Of a stretch of DNA of 7,790 bases, positions 1 through 5,753 are shown piece by piece. The stretch comes from SAR86 cluster bacterium (GTDB taxonomy: Bacteria; Pseudomonadota; Gammaproteobacteria; Pseudomonadales; Azotimanducaceae). Every line of letters starts with the position of its first letter. Position 1 is the first letter of the stretch. A model generated the notes under the pieces. The model was given only the letters and a program-made list of their open reading frames with translations. It made no database searches and was not told the DNA's origin. A program made the translations under genes and the position numbers. Where the stretch lies: NCBI GenBank assembly GCA_013204195.1, contig JABMOJ010000135.1, forward strand, positions 1-7,790, written 5' to 3'.

Positions 1-873
1 GGTCTGAGTTGCGTTTCTGCCGGCCTGAACAACAACATCGTGATTGCGGTTCAGGGTTCTCCGGATCTGGCGCCTCAAGAATCCAAAAACTATAACCTGG
101 GGGTTGTATTCCGGTTTGATAATGGTCTGGATATCAGTGCCGACTATTTCAACTTCGAATACACCGACCTGATTGCACAATCAGAAGGTGCCCAGGCGAT
201 TGTCAATAACGACTGCGCGGATGACGGTGTACCCAATGATCCTCGCGTGATTCGAGATGGATCTGGTCAGTTGCGTCAGGTGAACACAGAGTTTGTGAAC
301 GTCGGCCAGGTGGAAACCTCAGGATTGGACACGACCGTGCGGTACAGCATTGATGCTGGTCCCGGTACCCTCCTGCTGGATGCATCTGCGACCTACGTCT
401 TGAATTTTGACGTGACCAACGACGATGTATCCTTTGATGGCGCTGGCAGCCGTAACTTCTCCAACAACTTCTCAACTCTGCCGGAACTGCGAGCAAATGT
501 GGGTGCGACTTACCTGATGGGTGGACATAGCATCACGGGCAAGTTCCGCTACATTGATGAGTACAAAAACGACCAGAGCAATAATGGTATCGTCGAGGCG
601 TGGGAGGTATTCGATGCGCAGTACACCTACACCATGAATGGTCTGATTGGCGAGGGTGATACTACCCTATCGATCGGTGCGAACAACATTTTTGATGAAG
701 ATCCACCCGCGCTGACTCGTCTTGATAGCGATGGCAATCCTCTGCCATACCAGAGTGCCAGTGCCGGCGGCTTGATAACCAATGGCCTGACCGACCGACC
801 TGGGTATGATGACCGTGCCGGTCACGACCTTCGAGGTCGAATCGTGTACGTCAAATTTAGCCAGGGCTTCTAA
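1..873 (+). CDS. TonB-dependent receptor, C-terminal part (truncated by window start)
   Basis: The reading frame is open from base 1, so this is the 3' part (290 codons) of a longer gene. Family members are usually 700-1000 residues, so the signal peptide, plug domain and first barrel strands lie outside the window. The visible part has the typical late-barrel pattern. A 'PDLAPQESKNYNLG' segment (about residues 21-34) matches the conserved 'NPxLxPExSxNYxLG' of TonB-dependent receptors. It is followed by alternating amphipathic strands, 'NVGQVETSGLD', and a final strand ending in 'VKFSQGF' with the C-terminal Phe expected of outer-membrane barrels. Two cysteines (about residues 4 and 72) could form a loop disulfide. 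The protein would bind a ligand at the cell surface and import it with energy from TonB-ExbBD. The ligand cannot be read from this part. The nearby sulfatase suggests a sulfated organic compound, but that is inference. A GTG at base 40 is internal and is not the true start. Confidence 0.9.
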   Translation, partial: GLSCVSAGLNNNIVIAVQGSPDLAPQESKNYNLGVVFRFDNGLDISADYFNFEYTDLIAQSEGAQAIVNNDCADDGVPNDPRVIRDGSGQLRQVNTEFVNVGQVETSGLDTTVRYSIDAGPGTLLLDASATYVLNFDVTNDDVSFDGAGSRNFSNNFSTLPELRANVGATYLMGGHSITGKFRYIDEYKNDQSNNGIVEAWEVFDAQYTYTMNGLIGEGDTTLSIGANNIFDEDPPALTRLDSDGNPLPYQSASAGGLITNGLTDRPGYDDRAGHDLRGRIVYVKFSQGF

Positions 874-890
874 GTTAGCCAGATGAAACC

Positions 891-919
891 GAAGGGGCCT
901 AATGGCCCCTTCTTTTTTT
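891..919 (+). terminator. Rho-independent terminator after the TonB receptor
   Basis: A perfect 9-bp stem (GAAGGGGCC at 891-899 paired with GGCCCCTTC at 904-912) with a TAAT loop is followed directly by seven Ts (913-919). It starts 17 bases after the receptor stop codon. The following A run (920-925) mirrors the T tract, so the element could also act weakly on the opposite strand, but no minus-strand gene ends here. Confidence 0.92.
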
Positions 920-941
920 AAAAAATGGAAGTAACCCCGCT

Positions 942-1523
942 ATGCCTAAGTATATGTTGCGACTGATAGGTTCACTGGCCTGTGTCGTGTTTATTCATCC
1001 TGCGATAGGTTCGCAAGCGGTGAATCAGTTAGATTTGGAAGCCTGCCTTGGACTGCCTGGCGATGATATTAAACTTGCCTGTTATCATGCTTTGACCTTG
1101 CGAGGAAGGACCGATTCGGCTGAGTCTTTAGAGACTGTATCTTCCACTTTGGCGAATGATCAGCCGACCACTCGTGCACCTGCTGTCGCCAGTGCGCCTG
1201 CAGCCCAATTCTCAAGTGCGCCGGCGATGCCGCCACAGATCGATGACTATTTTGGTAAGGAGCATCTGAACGCTGTTACAGACAGCGATGAACCCGAGAG
1301 TTTTAATCGCTCAGCAACCATCATTAAGGTCGAAAAGCGCAGTTATGGCACCTTGTACTTTTTCATGAATAACGACCAGATCTGGCGGCAGATTGAGCCT
1401 CGGTCCTTCCCATACCCGAAGAATCGAACATTCCAGGTTGAACTAGACCAGGGCATGATGGGCGACTATCGGTTGCAGGTAGAAGGTAAGGGCCAGAAGA
1501 CACGAATTCGGAGGGTCAAGTAA
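942..1523 (+). CDS. Small secreted protein of unknown function with an LACYxxL-type motif
   Basis: This is a 193-residue protein that I cannot assign to a characterised function. Residues 1-26 look like a Sec signal peptide: basic N-terminus, hydrophobic core, likely cleavage near A-I-G-S-Q-A. Next comes a short Cys-containing segment, with Cys35 and Cys47 around 'DDIKLACYHAL', that could hold a disulfide. It resembles the '(R/K)LACYD' motif seen at the N-terminus of many periplasmic proteins, including VasI/TagO-type proteins. Residues 60-100 are an Ala/Pro/Ser/Thr-rich linker. The C-terminal region (about 120-193) looks like a small beta domain with 'NNDQIWRQIEPR' and ends in a basic 'RIRRVK'. 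The start has an SD-like TGGAAG about ten bases upstream; ATG at 954 is a possible alternative. The stop overlaps the next ATG by one base, so this gene is co-transcribed with the oxygenase. A T6SS link is unlikely because no T6SS genes are present. Confidence 0.8.
   Translation: MPKYMLRLIGSLACVVFIHPAIGSQAVNQLDLEACLGLPGDDIKLACYHALTLRGRTDSAESLETVSSTLANDQPTTRAPAVASAPAAQFSSAPAMPPQIDDYFGKEHLNAVTDSDEPESFNRSATIIKVEKRSYGTLYFFMNNDQIWRQIEPRSFPYPKNRTFQVELDQGMMGDYRLQVEGKGQKTRIRRVK
1510..1515 (+). promoter_or_regulatory. Strong Shine-Dalgarno for the oxygenase gene inside the upstream gene
   Basis: GGAGGG lies seven bases before the ATG at 1523, inside the last codons of the preceding gene. With the TAATG stop/start overlap it fixes the start of the oxygenase and points to coupled translation. 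Confidence 0.75.
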
Positions 1524-2173
1524 TGGCAGAGATCGAACCCGTTGATCTAAGCCAATTTGTGTCCACGTTGTTCAGCACCCTGTTTGTCTGCTATGACTGG
1601 GCTGATAACTCGGCGCTCAACCAGGAGCTTGAAGCACTGTTGCTGGAGCTGGAGCAAGGGCAATCCAACAAGAGTGTGAACCGCTCTAATGCCGGTGGCT
1701 GGCAGTCAGGCGGCAACCTCATGACGCTGGATCACCCGGCAATTCGCCAGCTCAAGCAGCAGGTCGAAATCTTGACGCATAACCTGACCGATCAGATCAT
1801 TCGCGACGACGGCAAGCAGCGGGCGTTTCGTCTGGTGATGGATGGCTGGGGAAACATCAACCGTCGGGGCGACTACAACGTCGTGCATATCCACCCCAAT
1901 TGCATGTGGTCAGGCTGCTACTACATCAATCCGGGTCACCCGGATCCCACTATCCCGCAGAACGGCTTGCTGGAATTGCTGGACCCTCGAGAAGCGGCAA
2001 ACTACATTCAGATACCCAATACCATCCTCGACGGACGGCAGTTTATCCCCTGTCTGCCTGGGCGCATGCTGATCTGGCCCAGCTGGTTGAAGCACATGGT
2101 ACATCCCTATCAGGGCGAAGGTGAGCGGATTTCGATCGCATATAACATCAATATCATCGAAGAGCGGCCATAA
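1523..2173 (+). CDS. Putative 2OG-Fe(II) oxygenase, TIGR02466/PF13759-like
   Basis: The 216-residue protein matches my recollection of the '2OG-FeII_Oxy_5' family in length and motifs. The diagnostic part runs from 'GWGNINRRGDYNVVHIHPN' (about 108-126) through 'WSGCYYI' (129-135), a 'DPRE' (154-157) and 'PGRMLIWPSWLKHMVHPY' (179-196) to 'ERISIAYNIN' (201-210). In the double-stranded beta-helix fold the first ligand pair would fall at His122-x-His124, the distal His at 191 (or 194), and the 2-oxoglutarate-binding Arg at 202. The HxH in place of the usual HxD/E is, as far as I recall, normal for this family. The protein has no signal peptide and is presumably cytoplasmic. Related genes are often found near TonB-dependent receptors in aquatic Proteobacteria, but the substrate is unknown. 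It overlaps the preceding gene by one base and is followed by the sulfatase after seven bases. The N-terminal third is poorly conserved. Confidence 0.82.
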   Translation: MAEIEPVDLSQFVSTLFSTLFVCYDWADNSALNQELEALLLELEQGQSNKSVNRSNAGGWQSGGNLMTLDHPAIRQLKQQVEILTHNLTDQIIRDDGKQRAFRLVMDGWGNINRRGDYNVVHIHPNCMWSGCYYINPGHPDPTIPQNGLLELLDPREAANYIQIPNTILDGRQFIPCLPGRMLIWPSWLKHMVHPYQGEGERISIAYNINIIEERP

Positions 2174-2180
2174 GTCACTC

Positions 2181-3653
2181 ATGAATACAGTTTTTAGAAA
2201 CAGTTGTTTGGCGTTGGCATTGGCGTTTACGGCTAATCTGGTCATAGCGAAAGAGCTACCACCCAATATAGTGATGATTGTGGTGGATGACATGCGGTTT
2301 GATGAATGGAGCGGCGGTGGTCACTCGTATCTGAAAACGCCTACCATTGACCAGCTGGCGCAGCAGGGCACACGATTTGACAGAGCGTATCACGCAACCC
2401 CCTTGTGCTCACCCAATCGCGCTAGCATCCTGACAGGTCAGTATCCCTCTCGGCATGGAATTGTTGATAATGCTTCCAGGAATCAGGCCAGTTTCATGCT
2501 GGATTTGTTTCCTAAATATCTTCAGGCCGCCGGTTACAAAACCGCGCATATTGGCAAGTGGCATATGGGTAACAGCCCGGCTCCACGACCCGGTTACGAT
2601 TACTGGCTGGCAATAGAAGGACAGGGAACAACTTACAATCCGACGCTGTTTGAAAATAACACGCGCATAGAAGCTGAAGGCTACATTACGGATATTTTTA
2701 CCGACAAGGCCACTGCGTTCATCAAAGCGCAGGCCGATAAAACGCAGGCAGAGCAGCCGTTTTTCCTTTACATCGGCCACAAGGCGATTCACCCGGAAGC
2801 CGTGCAGCAAGATGATGGCACAACAGATTTATCGGTGCCAAAGGAGTTCATTCCCGCGGGGCGCCACAGTGGCGCGTATGCTGATGCGGTGTTTGACAGG
2901 CGTCCATCCTACTCGTCAAATGCCAGCGCTGACCCGGACAAGCCGGTCATTGCCAACGCCTTCAAGCTGCGTGCGGAAATCCTGGCCAAGGATCCTCGGT
3001 GGAAAAGTGCCATGGATCTGGGGGTCTCGGAAGACTCGATCCGCAACCGCGCGGAAATGATGTTGGCGGTGGATGAGAGCCTAGCGCGGATTGTCAGTGA
3101 ACTGAAAAAACAGGACATATATGACAACACGGCCATTATCCTCACCAGTGACAACGGCTATTTCTTCGGTGAGCATGGTTTCTCTCTTGAGCGCAGAATG
3201 CCCTATGAGGAGTCCGTCAAAGCACCTTTGATCATCAGCTACCCGCAGCTACAGAAGCCGGTGAAGGCCGTAGACGCACTGGTGTTATCTATTGACTTGT
3301 CAGCCACTGCGCTGGATCTAGCCGGTATTGATTCGCCCTCGACCATCCAGGGTCAATCGCTGGTGCCGCTGATGACGGGAAGAGCGAACGACATAAGACC
3401 TGCAGCTCTGATTGAGTATTACAGTAACGAAACGCCTTTTCCCTGGACTGCGCAGCTTGATTATCGGGTCGTTATCTCGGCGGGTCACAAGTACATCAAA
3501 TGGCTGAGATTTGATGAGGCGGAGCTGTATGACCTGGTCAAGGACCCGTTTGAGCAGAACAATCTGATCGGAATGCCGGCCTACCAGAAGCTCGTTGAGC
3601 AAATGCACCGGCAGTTGCAGGACCTGCAACTTGAGGCATTGGGGCTGAAGTAG
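2181..3653 (+). CDS. Secreted sulfatase, formylglycine (Cys) type
   Basis: A 490-residue S1-type sulfatase that hydrolyses sulfate esters, probably in the periplasm. Residues 1-23 form a Sec signal peptide ending 'LVIA' before Lys24. The active-site signature is C76-S-P-N-R80-ASILTG, with Cys76 the residue converted to formylglycine. The calcium-site pair Asp36-Asp37 sits in 'IVVDDMR', and the second pair Asp324-Asn325 in 'TSDNGYFFGEHG'. The second sulfatase signature is 'GYKTAHIGKWHMG' (Lys126, His128), and 'GHKAIHPE' supplies another catalytic Lys/His near 200-201. The fold appears complete and intact. I chose the ATG at 2181 because it starts the signal peptide. An in-frame GTG at 2121 has a slightly better SD, but it would put 20 polar residues in front and overlap the oxygenase by 53 bases. 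The substrate cannot be read. The receptor upstream suggests an imported sulfated compound. Activation requires a maturase encoded elsewhere. Confidence 0.93.
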   Translation: MNTVFRNSCLALALAFTANLVIAKELPPNIVMIVVDDMRFDEWSGGGHSYLKTPTIDQLAQQGTRFDRAYHATPLCSPNRASILTGQYPSRHGIVDNASRNQASFMLDLFPKYLQAAGYKTAHIGKWHMGNSPAPRPGYDYWLAIEGQGTTYNPTLFENNTRIEAEGYITDIFTDKATAFIKAQADKTQAEQPFFLYIGHKAIHPEAVQQDDGTTDLSVPKEFIPAGRHSGAYADAVFDRRPSYSSNASADPDKPVIANAFKLRAEILAKDPRWKSAMDLGVSEDSIRNRAEMMLAVDESLARIVSELKKQDIYDNTAIILTSDNGYFFGEHGFSLERRMPYEESVKAPLIISYPQLQKPVKAVDALVLSIDLSATALDLAGIDSPSTIQGQSLVPLMTGRANDIRPAALIEYYSNETPFPWTAQLDYRVVISAGHKYIKWLRFDEAELYDLVKDPFEQNNLIGMPAYQKLVEQMHRQLQDLQLEALGLK

Positions 3654-3693
3654 GGTACGATATTACGCGGGGAGTCGGTGAATAACGTCCTGC
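3654..3693. other. 40-bp convergent intergenic gap with no clear terminator
   Basis: The sulfatase operon and the leftward HupE operon end facing each other 40 bases apart. I found no convincing GC stem plus T tract on either strand. TTACGC occurs twice as a direct repeat, which does not form a hairpin. Termination may be Rho-dependent, or transcripts may overlap antisense. Confidence 0.5.
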
Positions 3694-4914
3694 TTACGCC
3701 CAAGCTCGCAGCACAAACCAAAATACGCCGAGCGCCATCAGCCCCGACGCTGCGACGGCGCGGGCGACTTTGACCGCTACGGGTGGCATGGGCTGGTAGC
3801 GTTGCAGCAGTGTCAGGCAGACCACAGTCACTAGCACTATTGCCAGCTGGCCCAGCTCGATGCCCAAGTTGAAGGCCAGCAGTGACAGAACCAGGCGTGT
3901 TGTCGGCAAACCGATTTCAACCAGGCTGCTGGCAAAACCAAAGCCATGAATCAGACCGAACAGAAAGGTCACGGCTGGTACCAGCCGCCATGCCAAGGCT
4001 GGTCGTTGTGCACAGGCAAGCAGGTAGCACCCGTAAAAAACCGTAACGCCGATGATGACCAGCGGGCTGGGTCCGGCAGCAAGCAGTGCAGCACTGCTAC
4101 TGACCAGTAGGCCGGCCACCAGAATCACCGCAGCGTAACGTATCCTGTGTCCCTTGGGGGCGACAATGGCTTCACCTGCGACCAACGCAATGGTCAAGCC
4201 GATCAGCGCCTCGATCATGACGCCGTCAAGCGCGACCAGGCCGGTGACGGCAAGTGTCAGTGTCATCGAATGTCCCAGAGTAAAGCCGGTGATCGCCAGT
4301 ACCAGGGGGCGTAAACCGCTAACGAGCAATAGCACGGTGGCCAGAAAGGCAAGATGATCATAGCCGCCGAGAATGTGCGAAATGCCAAGCTGCCCATAGC
4401 GCCAGGGTAGGGTCTGCTCCGGTACCTCAGTGGGGACTAACCAATGGGTGTTCGATGTATCCATGACGCGTTCGGCGACGAAGTTGCCATTAGCATCCAC
4501 GAGGCGGGCAAAGTGCAGCTGATCCGGCAGGAGGTCATAAAACGCGCGGTTCACCAGGGTGATCTCGCCTTCGGGGCAGCTGGCCTGAAAGCTCATACGC
4601 AGAAAATCTTGCTGTTCAGTGACTGTGATTTTTCGCCTTTCACAGGCTGTACCATCGGCAAATAGCTGGTAATGGTTAAGCAGTTTCTGCTGAAAAACCT
4701 GCCTCGGCGTTCGCCCATCAAGTAATCCAGGGTCGACAAGCTGGGTCAAGACTGAAAGCCGTAGGCTATAGGCGACTTCAACACCCGTGGGGCGCATTGA
4801 TAGGGTGCTGTAACTTTCTCCAGTGGTATGGGCGAGAGCCTGCTGTGTCATGCAGGACATAAGGAGCCAGAGTGCAAGCAGCCGGCCGACCCAACGCACT
4901 GTTTGAAAGTTCAT
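3694..4914 (-). CDS. HupE/UreJ-family membrane protein with periplasmic N-terminal domain
   Basis: A 406-residue protein of the HupE/UreJ_2 type, a family predicted to carry nickel or cobalt, though rarely tested. Residues 1-28 are a signal peptide ending 'QQALA', so the mature chain would begin with His29. Residues about 29-165 form an extracytoplasmic beta-rich domain with two cysteines (91 and 113). The multipass part starts near 170 and has the family motifs in order: 'HILGGYDHLAF' (His180, Asp186, His187), 'FTLGHSMTLTL' (His215), 'IEALIGLTIALVAGE', 'FGLIHGFGFASSL' (His323) and 'FNLGIELGQLAIV' (Glu353). These His and acidic residues lie in or next to membrane helices and are the likely metal path. 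The ATG at 4914 is preferred because it makes an ATGA overlap with the upstream stop and begins the signal peptide. An in-frame ATG at 4965 would add 17 polar residues and has no SD. It is the last gene of the minus-strand operon. Confidence 0.88.
   Translation of the reverse strand: MNFQTVRWVGRLLALWLLMSCMTQQALAHTTGESYSTLSMRPTGVEVAYSLRLSVLTQLVDPGLLDGRTPRQVFQQKLLNHYQLFADGTACERRKITVTEQQDFLRMSFQASCPEGEITLVNRAFYDLLPDQLHFARLVDANGNFVAERVMDTSNTHWLVPTEVPEQTLPWRYGQLGISHILGGYDHLAFLATVLLLVSGLRPLVLAITGFTLGHSMTLTLAVTGLVALDGVMIEALIGLTIALVAGEAIVAPKGHRIRYAAVILVAGLLVSSSAALLAAGPSPLVIIGVTVFYGCYLLACAQRPALAWRLVPAVTFLFGLIHGFGFASSLVEIGLPTTRLVLSLLAFNLGIELGQLAIVLVTVVCLTLLQRYQPMPPVAVKVARAVAASGLMALGVFWFVLRAWA
4911..4914 (-). 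other. ATGA stop/start overlap between the PPIase-like and HupE-like genes
   Basis: On the minus strand the ATG of the HupE-like gene (4914-4912) and the TGA of the PPIase-like gene (4913-4911) share an ATGA. The HupE-like start has only a weak SD, so translation is probably coupled by re-initiation, giving linked amounts of the two proteins. Confidence 0.8.
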
Positions 4915-5747
4915 TGAACCGGCTCGAGTGAATGCCGTTGAATCTGGGCGCGGTCGCGCAGCCATTGCAGGTAGTTAGCAAAGGAATGATGTTCGCGAAA
5001 GAATCCGTACTCGATCTCAACCTGGGTGCGTACCGCATCAAATGCCGGTGTGAGGGCATTAGCCCGAGTGACTACTTTGATAAGGTACAGTTGTTGGCTC
5101 TGTGGTACTACTGCAGTTTCGCCGGCTGGCAGGGCTGCGGCAGCCGCAATCACGGGGGCGGGTAAGAATCTGTGTAGCGCCGTCAATGACAAGGGCACCG
5201 GTGGCAGTGGAGTGGAGTCGGTCAGATACATAGCCAGAGCTGCTGGCAGCGGACTGCTCGTGGTGAAAGCAGCACGGATCTCTGCCAGTGCCGTTACCGG
5301 CGTGTCATCTGCGAGCACCAGGCATTCAAGCGTTAGCTGCAAGGGCGTCGTAAAGCGACTGGCCTCCGCGATAAAAAAGGCGCGCAATTCCTGCTCTGAT
5401 GCGGGTCGGGCAAGCTGCTCGGAGACAGCGGCATTTCTTGCAGCGACCAGCAGCGCCGTTCGCACATTCGGGTCCAGTCGTGTCAGATTCAACTCTTCAG
5501 CGCGCTGAATCAGAAGCTCTTCGTCGACCAGCGCCTCCAGAGATTGACGCAGGGCGTCTGGTGCTGCGCCTTCTGCTGCCAGGCGTTGAATTCGACTTTG
5601 ATGGTCTGCCTGGCTAATCGGCACCTCATTGACCAGCGCAGCGATATCGTCGGAAAGTGGATAGCTTGGCACCGTCAGCAGGCTGTAGCCTGCGATTACC
5701 AGACCAAGCGCCGCACCCGCCGCAAGCATTGCCAGTTCCTTGTCCAT
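4911..5747 (-). CDS. Membrane-anchored parvulin-like peptidyl-prolyl isomerase (SurA/PpiD-like), divergent
   Basis: A 278-residue envelope protein. Residues about 5-26 form one hydrophobic segment without an obvious cleavage site, so it is probably a signal anchor with the rest in the periplasm. Residues 34-110 resemble the SurA/PpiD N-terminal chaperone region ('ALVNEVPISQADHQSRIQRL', then 'ALVDEELLIQRAEELNL'). Residues about 118-228 fit a parvulin domain by pattern: 'RFTTPLQLTLECLVLA' at the first strand, then 'ALPAGETAVVPQSQQLYLIKVV' at the 'L..G..s.pv.s..g.yli.v' end. The GG-x-G segment of active parvulins is missing, so the domain may act as a chaperone rather than an isomerase. Its stop overlaps the HupE start (ATGA), and its ATG lies six bases after the M81 gene. 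I recall similar PpiC-like genes beside HupE/UreJ genes in other Proteobacteria, which suggests a role in folding or inserting that partner. Confidence 0.75.
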   Translation of the reverse strand: MDKELAMLAAGAALGLVIAGYSLLTVPSYPLSDDIAALVNEVPISQADHQSRIQRLAAEGAAPDALRQSLEALVDEELLIQRAEELNLTRLDPNVRTALLVAARNAAVSEQLARPASEQELRAFFIAEASRFTTPLQLTLECLVLADDTPVTALAEIRAAFTTSSPLPAALAMYLTDSTPLPPVPLSLTALHRFLPAPVIAAAAALPAGETAVVPQSQQLYLIKVVTRANALTPAFDAVRTQVEIEYGFFREHHSFANYLQWLRDRAQIQRHSLEPVQ

Positions 5748-5753
5748 CAGGCC

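Noticed and set aside
942..1523. Type VI secretion protein VasI/TagO
   Set aside because: Only the short LACY-type motif is shared. The C-terminal part differs as I recall it and no T6SS genes are nearby.
2121..2180. GTG at 2121 as start of the sulfatase
   Set aside because: It would put 20 polar residues before the signal peptide and overlap the oxygenase by 53 bases. The ATG at 2181 begins the signal peptide directly.
4915..4965. ATG at 4965 as start of the HupE-like gene
   Set aside because: It has no SD, adds 17 polar residues before the signal peptide and overlaps the upstream gene deeply. The ATGA overlap at 4914 is the better start.
5026..5508. Plus-strand open frame of 160 codons opposite the PPIase-like gene
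   Set aside because: The Ala/Ser-rich translation is typical of an antisense shadow of a high-GC gene, with no domain and no SD.
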